Shown in pieces: positions 1-6,154 of a stretch of DNA of 10,182 bases; position 1 is the first letter of the stretch, and each line of letters starts with the position of its first letter. The notes below the pieces were generated by a model, which saw nothing but the letters and a program-made list of their open reading frames with translations, did not search any database and was not told where the DNA came from. The translations under genes and the position numbers were made by a program. The stretch is from Prevotella sp. UBA4376 (GTDB lineage: Bacteria; Bacteroidota; Bacteroidia; Bacteroidales; Bacteroidaceae). The stretch is from NCBI GenBank assembly GCA_002391185.1, contig DGRY01000151.1, forward strand, positions 1 through 10,182. The letters run 5' to 3'.

Positions 1-517
1 TAAGCTCCATAATAAGAACGGTCTTTCCTACACCAGCACCACCAAAAAGTCCGATTTTACCACCTTTCATATAAGGTTCAAGAAGATCAATAACTTTTAT
101 ACCAGTAGCGAGCATTTCCTTATGAGTAGAAAGATCTTCAAACTTAGGAGCCTCACGATGAATAGGATAAGAGCCCTCCATATTCAGGTTACTCATTCCA
201 TCAATAGGCTGTCCAATTACATTCAGCATACGACCCTTAATCTGCTCACCTGCAGGCATAACAATAGGTGCACCTGTCGAGATAACTTCCAATCCTCTCT
301 GTAAGCCATCGGTGTTATCCATAGCAACACAGCGCACAGTATCCTCGCCAATATGCTGCTTTACCTCCATGACCAAATATTGCCCAGTAGGTCCTTTTAC
401 CTTTAGAGCCTCATTAATCTTAGGAAGCACCTTCTCTGGTTCTTCGCCTTTTGTATCGAAATAGACATCGATAACTGGACCAATAATCTGAGAGATGTGC
501 CCATTAATTTGTGACAT
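1..517 (-). CDS. atpD: F1 ATP synthase subunit beta, N-terminal part (3' end cut by window)
   Basis: Catalytic beta subunit of the F1 sector of the membrane ATP synthase, which makes or hydrolyses ATP at the alpha/beta interfaces on the cytoplasmic side. The window holds the first 172 codons of a protein that is usually about 460-510 residues. The start is the ATG at 515-517 and the product begins [20 protein letters not shown], the beta-barrel domain typical of AtpD. The fragment includes GQPID and ends at the P-loop GGAGVGKT (residues 159-166) followed by VLIMEL, so it stops inside the nucleotide-binding domain. The catalytic Glu and the DELSEED-type region lie outside the window. No strong Shine-Dalgarno is seen, as is usual in Bacteroidota. 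A promoter match lies about 90 nt upstream, so atpD probably leads its operon; in Bacteroidales atpD and atpC commonly come first, which is family knowledge and cannot be seen here. Identification is close to certain. Confidence 0.97.
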   Translation of the reverse strand, partial: MSQINGHISQIIGPVIDVYFDTKGEEPEKVLPKINEALKVKGPTGQYLVMEVKQHIGEDTVRCVAMDNTDGLQRGLEVISTGAPIVMPAGEQIKGRMLNVIGQPIDGMSNLNMEGSYPIHREAPKFEDLSTHKEMLATGIKVIDLLEPYMKGGKIGLFGGAGVGKTVLIMEL

Positions 518-605
518 AAGCTTTACTATTAAAATATATTCTTTTTCAAATTAAATCAATATTCATCAGTCTTTTACAAGGGCTTTTTTATTATGTAGCC
601 AAAGG

Positions 606-637
606 CAAATTTACTGCAAAAAATTGTAAGTTACAAA
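606..637 (-). promoter_or_regulatory. Predicted Bacteroidota promoter for atpD
   Basis: On the minus strand, TAAATTTG (606-613) matches the Bacteroidota -7 consensus TAnnTTTG exactly. A TTTG (634-637) sits 20 nt upstream as the -33 box, within the usual 19-21 nt spacing. Transcription would begin near base 598, giving a leader of about 80 nt before the ATG at 517. It lies just downstream of the pfkA terminator, consistent with an independent atpD transcription unit. The match is by eye only. Confidence 0.6.
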
Positions 638-689
638 TTAATGCAACAATTTATTCGTAAAAAAGCCACTTTTTAATACCTTTTTAATA

Positions 690-721
690 AAAAAGCGACT
701 CTTTTCAGAGCCGCTTTTTTT
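690..721 (-). terminator. Intrinsic terminator of the nhaD-pfkA unit
   Basis: Hairpin 26 nt beyond the pfkA stop. The outer stem pairs 690-698 (six A then GCG) with 713-721 (CGC then six T). One A/C mismatch follows, then CTCT (700-703) pairs with AGAG (708-711) around a 4-nt loop. Read on the minus strand it ends in a T tract, as an intrinsic terminator should. The A/T arms make it nearly symmetric, so it could also stop plus-strand transcription, but no plus-strand gene is close by. Confidence 0.78.
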
Positions 722-746
722 ATATTCTTAGAAAAAAAACTAAAAC

Positions 747-1724
747 TTAAATACTTAACTCATCAAGTACTTGAATTAGTTTCTTATCAAATGGTTTATC
801 ACTACGAATAGCCTCAGAGAATGGTACATATACTATATCATTATTACGTATACCAACCATCACATTACGCTGTCCTTGCATAATAGCCTCAATTGCACCT
901 ACTCCTGTACGACTTGCCAAAATACGATCATGCGCTGAAGGACTACCACCACGCTGTAAGTGACCCAAAATTGAAACACGAACATCGTAATCTGGAAATT
1001 CCTTATGTACACGATCGGCATAATACATAGCACCACACTTAGGACTTTCAGAAACAATAACTATACAACTCTTCTTTGATTTACGAATACCACGTTCCAT
1101 GAACTGAGCCAACTGGTCAACATCTGTGCTGTCTTCAGGGATGATAGCTGCCTCTGCTCCACTTGCGATAGCCGAATTCTGAGCAAGGAAACCTGCATCA
1201 CGTCCCATCACTTCAACAAAGAATATGCGCTCATGGCTTTGGGCTGTATCACGAATACGGTCTACACAATCCATGATTGTATTCATTGTGGTGTCGTAAC
1301 CTATAGTGTTGTCTGTTCCATAGAGGTCATTATCAATTGTTCCAGGAAGACCTATACAGCACACGTCATAGTCTCTACCAAACTGCATAGCACCTGTTAG
1401 CGAACCATTACCACCGATAACAATAAGAGCATCAATACCATTAGCCTGCATATTTGCATAAGCCTTGTCACGTCCCTCCTGAGTCATAAACTCTTTAGAA
1501 CGGGCAGTTTTCAATATGGTACCGCCTGTACCAATGATTCCACTTACGTTCTCTGTGGTAAAATCTTTTATCTCATTATTGATCAATCCGTCATATCCAC
1601 GATAAATAGCCTTGATATTAAAGCCATTGTAGATTCCTGAACGAGTAACTGCACGAATAGCAGCATTCATACCAGGAGCATCACCTCCTGAAGTGAGAAT
1701 ACCTATTGTCTTAATTCTACCCAT
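747..1724 (-). CDS. pfkA: ATP-dependent 6-phosphofructokinase
   Basis: Cytoplasmic glycolytic enzyme converting fructose 6-phosphate and ATP to fructose 1,6-bisphosphate. At 325 residues it has the normal length of short bacterial PfkA (about 320). Visible motifs are the N-terminal [18 protein letters not shown] (residues 8-25), [11 protein letters not shown] (65-75), the catalytic GLPGTIDND (125-133, Asp131 as expected base), [12 protein letters not shown] (170-181) for sugar phosphate, and [16 protein letters not shown] (252-267). The Gly after the variable position in GGNGS (104-108) favours ATP over pyrophosphate as donor, since PPi enzymes usually have Asp there. Odd point: residue 106 is Asn (codon AAT), where classical PfkA has an Asp that contacts Mg. 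The start is the ATG at 1722-1724, 47 nt after the stop of the upstream antiporter gene. No TAnnTTTG box is evident in that gap, so pfkA is probably co-transcribed with the antiporter. The downstream terminator closes the unit. Confidence 0.95.
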   Translation of the reverse strand: MGRIKTIGILTSGGDAPGMNAAIRAVTRSGIYNGFNIKAIYRGYDGLINNEIKDFTTENVSGIIGTGGTILKTARSKEFMTQEGRDKAYANMQANGIDALIVIGGNGSLTGAMQFGRDYDVCCIGLPGTIDNDLYGTDNTIGYDTTMNTIMDCVDRIRDTAQSHERIFFVEVMGRDAGFLAQNSAIASGAEAAIIPEDSTDVDQLAQFMERGIRKSKKSCIVIVSESPKCGAMYYADRVHKEFPDYDVRVSILGHLQRGGSPSAHDRILASRTGVGAIEAIMQGQRNVMVGIRNNDIVYVPFSEAIRSDKPFDKKLIQVLDELSI

Positions 1725-1771
1725 AATATTTGTTCTTTTACCTAATATTTGTAGTTATATTGAAAGTGTTT

Positions 1772-3124
1772 TTATATCATCGCAAAAGCTACAAGTGTCA
1801 CAAAGCCAAGCATACCACCACAAAGGGCACGCCAACCGATATTGCGGAAATACCATCCTACGTGCATACGCTCCATCTTTAGAAGAGCAATACCCGACAT
1901 GCTACCGATAGCCAGTACATTACTGCCAACCATAACACAATATGCTATAACCTTATAGTATATATCACCTGTAGCACAGGTTTGTTTCAAGTTGAAGAAA
2001 CTTATAGCTGTAGCAAAACTATCCAGAATAGTAGAAAGCAATCCTGCCAAAATTCCCCATAACCACGAATCGTGAATATATATCGAGGCATTTTCCCACA
2101 GCCATTCCAAAGCACCTGTTTCCTGAACCACTCCAACAGCAAACATCATGCCCATAACATAAAGCATCATCTGGATAACGCCATACTGCATCACGCGCAA
2201 CTCACGTCTTTGAAGCATCTGATCATTGTTGAAGAGTTTACGGTTTATTATCTCGTTTACTATCCACAAAACTGCCAACACACAGAAAGCGCCAAGGAAT
2301 GGACTCAACTTTGTAATATCATGCAATGTTGGTATTAGCCACAAACCTCCTAAACCAACAAAGAGCATCAGCAAGCGCTGCCACACATTTAGATTGGTGT
2401 CGTCGCCTCTATATGGCATCACTATCCACTCTGTATCAAGTCTGTCGGGAAGCATTCTTTGCAGCAGCAATACCGACACAACACAGGTTGTCACGCATGG
2501 AACAAGGAGAGTTGCAGAAAGATTACTTGCTGTGACAGCACCCATATTCCACAGTACAAGATTCTCGGGATTACCGATAACCGTTAGTGTACCGCCTGCA
2601 GTTGCAGCAATGAGAATAGCCGAGCCAAGAATCATCCTTTGTCGTCGACTTGGAATGATGCCGTGCATGATGGTTAACATCATCACTGTTGTGGTAAGGT
2701 TGTCGAGATTAATAGAAACAAGGAAAGTAATGATAACAAGTGTCCAAAGCATACGCTTTGAGTTTCGTGTTTTCAGTATTTGGGTTATGAAATCAAAACA
2801 GCCATTATTATACAGCACTTCAACAATAGTCATTGTGGCTAAAAGAAAAAGCACAACCTCAGAGGCTTTACCCACATAGGGCAGAAAAATGCTCTTAGCA
2901 ATATATTGCTTTACAGCGGTTGATGTTGCCACTGCTCCCTGCAGGAAGTTAAAATAGCCAGAAGGGTGTTGACTCATCACAAAATCAGTTCCCCAACAAA
3001 TGTAGAGAACCCATCCCACGGTACCAGCGAATACGGCAACAGCTGCCTTGTTTATATTCGTTAGCCGCTCTGTTGCGATAAGTAGAAAACTTAATAATAA
3101 AATAGCGACTATAATAAGTGTCAT
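1772..3124 (-). CDS. nhaD: NhaD-like Na+/H+ antiporter (ion transporter superfamily)
   Basis: Polytopic inner-membrane protein of 450 residues from the ATG at 3122-3124, with many long hydrophobic stretches (about residues 1-19, 27-44, 88-104, 126-152, 166-182, 203-221, 251-266, 276-291, 315-335, 353-376, 390-410, 435-449). It resembles COG1055 (NhaD and arsenite permeases): FLLATMTIVEVL (93-104), INLDNLTTTVMM (138-149), AATAGGTLTVIGNPENLVLW (173-192) and LLSTILDSFATAISFF (362-377) align with the paired half-helix motifs of NhaD. Two Asp residues expected in this fold are kept (141, 368). The usual NhaD IGDVTT is IGNPEN here (Asn185), closer to ArsB-type IGNPxN, so the substrate is less certain than the fold. 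An in-frame TTG at 3161-3163 would add 13 residues, rich in Lys/Arg, but it lies next to the predicted -7 box and should not be transcribed. It is first in an apparent operon with pfkA and divergent from pyk. Confidence 0.8.
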   Translation of the reverse strand: MTLIIVAILLLSFLLIATERLTNINKAAVAVFAGTVGWVLYICWGTDFVMSQHPSGYFNFLQGAVATSTAVKQYIAKSIFLPYVGKASEVVLFLLATMTIVEVLYNNGCFDFITQILKTRNSKRMLWTLVIITFLVSINLDNLTTTVMMLTIMHGIIPSRRQRMILGSAILIAATAGGTLTVIGNPENLVLWNMGAVTASNLSATLLVPCVTTCVVSVLLLQRMLPDRLDTEWIVMPYRGDDTNLNVWQRLLMLFVGLGGLWLIPTLHDITKLSPFLGAFCVLAVLWIVNEIINRKLFNNDQMLQRRELRVMQYGVIQMMLYVMGMMFAVGVVQETGALEWLWENASIYIHDSWLWGILAGLLSTILDSFATAISFFNLKQTCATGDIYYKVIAYCVMVGSNVLAIGSMSGIALLKMERMHVGWYFRNIGWRALCGGMLGFVTLVAFAMI

Positions 3125-3151
3125 AAAGCGGAATTTCTTTTTCTTCCACCG

Positions 3152-3182
3152 CAAAGTTAACAATTATTTTTTAACAAACAAA
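3152..3182 (-). promoter_or_regulatory. Predicted promoter for nhaD-pfkA
   Basis: Minus-strand TAACTTTG (3152-3159) is an exact TAnnTTTG match. TTTG at 3179-3182 lies 19 nt upstream as the -33 box. Transcription should start near 3145, leaving a short leader of about 20 nt before the ATG at 3124. This decides the antiporter start: the longer TTG-initiated frame would begin upstream of the transcript. No operator-like palindrome was recognised. Confidence 0.62.
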
Positions 3183-3222
3183 TTTCATTGATGAATTTTA
3201 TACGACCTTGCATTCTTTTTAT

Positions 3223-3230
3223 TACCTTTG
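3223..3230 (+). promoter_or_regulatory. Predicted -7 box for pyk
   Basis: TACCTTTG is an exact match to TAnnTTTG, 23 nt before the pyk ATG at 3254. The -33 region is poor: at 19-21 nt spacing the sequence is AT-rich, with no TTTG. The transcript would begin near 3235-3240 with a leader of roughly 15-20 nt. The box lies inside the longer in-frame reading (ATG at 3191, TTG at 3188), which supports the 3254 start. Confidence 0.5.
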
Positions 3231-3253
3231 CAGCTGAAATAAGTATTAGCAGT

Positions 3254-4729
3254 ATGAAACAAACAAAAATAGTTGCATCTATCAGCGACCGTCGTTGTGA
3301 TCAGGATTTTATTCGTAAACTATTCTTTGCGGGTATGAATGTTGTGCGTATCAACACAGCACATGCCACTCCAGATGGTATTCGAGAGATAGTAAATAAC
3401 GTAAGAGCAGTATCTCCACACATTGGTATTATGATTGATACCAAGGGACCAGAAATCAGAACAACAAACACTCCTGAGCCAATAGAGTATAAAATAGGCG
3501 AAAAGGTAAAAATATATGGTTGTCCTGACAAGGAAACATCTCACGACACTATCAATGTTAGCTATCCATACATCTGCAAGGACGTTCACGTAAACGATCA
3601 CATGCTCTTTGATGATGGTGAGCTCGACATGCTTGTTACCGAGAATACAGGCTCTGAACTTGTTGCTGAGGTTCAGAACATAGGTAAATTAGGTGCAAGA
3701 AAAAGTGTTAACATCCCAGGAGAGCACATCGATCTTCCTGCACTCACCGAGAAGGACAAAAAGAATATCCTTCTTGCCATCGAACTTGATATCGACTTCA
3801 TCGCCCATAGTTTCGTACGTAATGCTGAAGATATCAAGGCTGTTCAGGATATTCTCGATGCTCACAACAGCGACATTAAGATTATCTCAAAGATAGAGAA
3901 TCAGGAAGGTGTTGACAATATCGATGAGATTATCGACGCATGCTATGGTATCATGATTGCACGTGGTGACCTCGGTATTGAAGTTCCTATTGAGCGCATC
4001 CCTGGTATTCAGAGAAAGATTATCCGCAAGTGTGTTGTAAAAAAGAAACCTGTTATCGTTGCTACACAGATGCTACACACAATGATCAACAATCCTCGCC
4101 CTACCCGTGCTGAGGTTACTGATATTGCTAATGCTATCTATTACCGCACAGATGCTCTTATGCTTAGTGGCGAAACCGCAAGTGGTAAATATCCTCTCGA
4201 AGCTGTTCAGACCATGGCTCGTATTGCCGAGCAGGCAGAAAAAGACAAACTTCGCGAAAACGATATTGAAGTACCAATGAGCGACTGCCCAGAGCAGCGT
4301 GAGTTTTTGGCACACGCAGCGTTCGACTCAACAGTTCGCTTGGGTGTAAAGGGTATCATCACCGATAGCGAAACAGGTATGACTGCACGCAATGTGGCTG
4401 CTTTCCGTGGTCCTGTTCCTGTGCTTGCAATCTGTTATAAAGAAAAAACCCAACGCTGGCTCAACCTCAGCTATGGTGTTATTCCAATCTATCAGAAAGA
4501 GCACGTTTCATCACAGTATATGTTCTTTGCAGCTTTGCGTATGCTCCGCCAAAAAGGATATATTAAGGACGAGGATAAGATTGCATACCTCAGCGGTAGC
4601 TTTGGTGAAGGTGGTGGCACCACATTCCTTGAAATCAACAAGGTTGGTGAGGCTTTTGAACGTCACTATCAGTTCCACCTTCCAGGTGACTTTGAGCGCA
4701 GCGAGGCAAAACTTCGTGACAAGAAATAA
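3254..4729 (+). CDS. pyk: Pyruvate kinase
   Basis: Last step of glycolysis in the cytoplasm: phosphoenolpyruvate and ADP to pyruvate and ATP. The product from ATG 3254 has 491 residues and begins MKQTKIVASISDRR, matching the family start (MKKTKIV...). The TIM-barrel active site carries Arg32, Asn34, His37, IDTKGPEIRT (61-70), ISKIEN (211-216; Lys213 catalytic, Glu215 metal), ARGDLGIEVP (236-245; Asp239 metal), ATQMLHTM (270-277) and LSGETASGKYP (304-314). The B domain spans roughly 72-165 and the allosteric C domain roughly 350-473. No PEP-utiliser domain is added at the C terminus. Glu67 in GPEIR is the residue associated with K+-dependent enzymes, yet position 36, normally a K+-contacting Ser in NFSH, is Ala (NTAH). 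Longer in-frame starts (ATG 3191, TTG 3188) lie upstream of the predicted promoter and add an unrelated hydrophobic stretch. It is divergent from nhaD-pfkA and followed by its own strong terminator. Confidence 0.96.
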   Translation: MKQTKIVASISDRRCDQDFIRKLFFAGMNVVRINTAHATPDGIREIVNNVRAVSPHIGIMIDTKGPEIRTTNTPEPIEYKIGEKVKIYGCPDKETSHDTINVSYPYICKDVHVNDHMLFDDGELDMLVTENTGSELVAEVQNIGKLGARKSVNIPGEHIDLPALTEKDKKNILLAIELDIDFIAHSFVRNAEDIKAVQDILDAHNSDIKIISKIENQEGVDNIDEIIDACYGIMIARGDLGIEVPIERIPGIQRKIIRKCVVKKKPVIVATQMLHTMINNPRPTRAEVTDIANAIYYRTDALMLSGETASGKYPLEAVQTMARIAEQAEKDKLRENDIEVPMSDCPEQREFLAHAAFDSTVRLGVKGIITDSETGMTARNVAAFRGPVPVLAICYKEKTQRWLNLSYGVIPIYQKEHVSSQYMFFAALRMLRQKGYIKDEDKIAYLSGSFGEGGGTTFLEINKVGEAFERHYQFHLPGDFERSEAKLRDKK

Positions 4730-4764
4730 ATTGAAATAATAGTCTTTATAGACATATAATTATC

Positions 4765-4809
4765 AAATAGCCTTCAATCAAGTATTTATTGATTGAAGGC
4801 TATTTTTTT
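4765..4809 (+). terminator. Intrinsic terminator of pyk
   Basis: Perfect 17-bp stem: 4765-4781 pairs with 4789-4805 around a 7-nt loop (4782-4788), and a run of seven T (4803-4809) overlaps the distal arm. It lies 35 nt after the pyk stop. The minus-strand side lacks a long T run, so it mainly serves pyk. Confidence 0.92.
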
Positions 4810-4839
4810 CATATTCAACACACGTAACTATTTGTAATT

Positions 4840-4870
4840 AAAAAGTCAGCAAACAACATGCTTGCTGACT
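4840..4870 (-). terminator. Intrinsic terminator of the porin gene
   Basis: AGTCAGCAA (4844-4852) pairs perfectly with TTGCTGACT (4862-4870) around a 9-nt loop. On the minus strand the stem is followed by five T (4840-4844) and an AT-rich tail. It lies 68 nt beyond the porin stop, so the two convergent genes each have their own terminator about 30 nt apart. Confidence 0.85.
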
Positions 4871-4914
4871 CTATATTTCATCTATAATGCCTCTATATTT
4901 CGTCTATATTGACT
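4871..4914. repeat. Four tandem 11-bp repeats in the porin 3' UTR
   Basis: Units start at 4871, 4882, 4893 and 4904, each beginning CTATA on the plus strand (the minus-strand transcript shows ATATAG four times, 11 nt apart). Units 1 and 3 are almost identical (CTATATTTCAT and CTATATTTCGT), so the array also reads as two 22-bp imperfect repeats with 19 of 22 matches. It fills most of the space between the porin stop and its terminator. Function is unknown; it could be simple slippage expansion. Confidence 0.7.
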
Positions 4915-4938
4915 TCACATCTACATTTGTAAGAAATA

Positions 4939-6060
4939 TTAAAAACGGAAATCAACCTCTACATCAAACACATTGTAGTTATGATCAGTAGCAAGACTGC
5001 GATCATTAACACGAGCATACTCAACATTAATCTGGAAATTCTTGTGGAAAAGATAGTCAGCACCTATCTCATACTGAGTTTTGCTTGTTCCCCACTCTGC
5101 ACGTGGACGATACAAGTCGTAACGAGCCTTAACATGAACCTTGTTCTTAACAACTGGCGCAATGGCAAGAGCATAGAAACCATCAGCCTTGTTGCCTGCA
5201 GCATCATTTACAGTACAATCAGTACTTGCTGCATCGTTGGTGTTGTTCATTGTCTTTGTAAAGGCATAACCTGTTGAGTGTATATACTCTGTGCGGAATG
5301 TCCAGTCGTTGGCCTTATACTCTCCTGAGAAAGCATAGCGATGCTGTGGAAGAGAACGCACACCTGTCTTCTCAACACCATTTTCATCCCAACTGCCTTT
5401 GCGAGCATAAGTACCTTCCCAACCGAAAGCGCCAATGCGCATACCAGCGATAGGCATTACCCATACACCACCGATAACGTCTTTTCTCTGATCAACATCA
5501 GCAACATTAATGCCCTGACCATTGAAAACACCTACCTGATAGTGGATAAGGTTGCGGCCATTACCATTTTTAAGGAAATCACCCTGAAGCTGAACACCTA
5601 TATCACGACCATTGCTTGAATGACCACCAGCACGATCGCTGAAACCTGCCAACTTAGTAACGTTCTGTGAATAGCCCATAAAGCCCTGGTCAATAGGGTG
5701 CATAGGGTTCTCAAAGGTGAATGGACGCTTGAATTGACCAATCTTCACACGAAAAGCGTCATATTTCTGCCACTCAGCGAAGAGGTCAACAACACGTGGT
5801 GAAGAACCTAATGTTGAGGTGTTACCATTAAACTGAATCTGAGCCTTCCAATAGAAATCATCAAGAATGCGACCATCCAAAGAAAGACGAAGCATACGGA
5901 GGTTGAAATCATTCTTTTCTTTTCCCTCCTGATTACTTGCCTGATACTGAACCATACCGTATCCAGAAAGCTTTACATTATTAACCCAGGATTTTTTCTC
6001 CTGCGCATTGACACCCATGACTGTCATGGTCATCAACGCTGCCAAAAATATATTCTTCAT
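4939..6060 (-). CDS. Outer-membrane porin, Porin_O_P (OprO/OprP-like) family
   Basis: Predicted outer-membrane beta-barrel of 373 residues from the ATG at 6058-6060. The N terminus MKNIFLAALMTMTVMGVNA-QEKK is a Sec signal peptide with a likely cleavage after Ala19. The mature protein has alternating amphipathic strands, LSGYGMVQYQ (31-40) near the start, LRMLRLSLDGRILDDFYWKAQIQF (54-77), and KIGQFKRPFTFENPM (106-120), a stretch typical of the Porin_O_P family. It ends in VEVDFRF with a terminal Phe, the usual Bam-recognition ending. The family is named for Pseudomonas phosphate and polyphosphate porins, but Bacteroidota members are numerous and their substrates mostly unknown, so phosphate should not be assumed. 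No susC/susD pair or phosphate genes are nearby. An in-frame TTG two codons upstream (6064-6066) is less likely than the ATG. It appears to be a single-gene unit with its own terminator; a -7 box lies about 35 nt upstream inside the preceding terminator. Confidence 0.88.
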   Translation of the reverse strand: MKNIFLAALMTMTVMGVNAQEKKSWVNNVKLSGYGMVQYQASNQEGKEKNDFNLRMLRLSLDGRILDDFYWKAQIQFNGNTSTLGSSPRVVDLFAEWQKYDAFRVKIGQFKRPFTFENPMHPIDQGFMGYSQNVTKLAGFSDRAGGHSSNGRDIGVQLQGDFLKNGNGRNLIHYQVGVFNGQGINVADVDQRKDVIGGVWVMPIAGMRIGAFGWEGTYARKGSWDENGVEKTGVRSLPQHRYAFSGEYKANDWTFRTEYIHSTGYAFTKTMNNTNDAASTDCTVNDAAGNKADGFYALAIAPVVKNKVHVKARYDLYRPRAEWGTSKTQYEIGADYLFHKNFQINVEYARVNDRSLATDHNYNVFDVEVDFRF

Positions 6061-6082
6061 AATCAATTAAATGTTACAAAAT

Positions 6083-6125
6083 AAAAAACTGCGGCAAATA
6101 TAATAAAAAATTATAAATGCCGCAG
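6083..6125 (-). terminator. Intrinsic terminator of the queA-Smr-nadE operon
   Basis: CTGCGGCA (6089-6096) pairs perfectly with TGCCGCAG (6118-6125). Inside a 2x2 A/A internal loop, TATAAT (6099-6104) pairs with ATTATA (6110-6115) around five A. On the minus strand the stem runs directly into six T (6083-6088), then A and four more T. It lies 29 nt beyond the nadE stop. Confidence 0.88.
6095..6102 (-). promoter_or_regulatory. Candidate -7 box for the porin gene, inside the nadE terminator
   Basis: Minus-strand TATATTTG matches TAnnTTTG exactly and lies in the distal arm of the terminator hairpin. Transcription would begin in or near the terminator T tract (about 6088), giving a leader of roughly 27 nt to the ATG at 6060. 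No TTTG is found at -33 spacing. The arm sequence alone could produce this match by chance, so confidence is modest. Confidence 0.4.
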
Positions 6126-6154
6126 CATATTGTGTAAAAAAAAGTGCTTTTAAA

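Noticed and set aside
122..304. Plus-strand 60-codon open frame
   Set aside because: It is antisense to atpD, which reads cleanly through the region.
581..667. Inverted repeat GGCTTTTTT (581-589) and AAAAAAGCC (659-667) around the atpD promoter
   Set aside because: Arms are mostly homopolymer A/T with a 69-nt loop, easily a chance match in AT-rich spacer DNA.
1725..1771. Possible separate promoter for pfkA
   Set aside because: The 47-nt gap is AT-rich but has no minus-strand TAnnTTTG box and no terminator after the antiporter gene, so co-transcription is simpler.
2226..2879. Plus-strand open frame of 217 codons
   Set aside because: It is antisense to the antiporter gene, whose protein motifs are clear. 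Low-complexity, Ser/Thr/Ile-rich product with no family resemblance.
3125..3163. N-terminal extension of the antiporter from a TTG at 3163
   Set aside because: The first codons overlap or adjoin the predicted -7 box at 3152-3159 and would not be in the transcript; the ATG at 3124 gives a normal membrane-protein N terminus.
3188..3253. Longer pyruvate kinase starting at TTG 3188 or ATG 3191, with a hydrophobic N terminus resembling a signal
   Set aside because: The stretch contains the predicted pyk -7 box (3223-3230), and the family normally starts at MKxTKIV, which matches ATG 3254.
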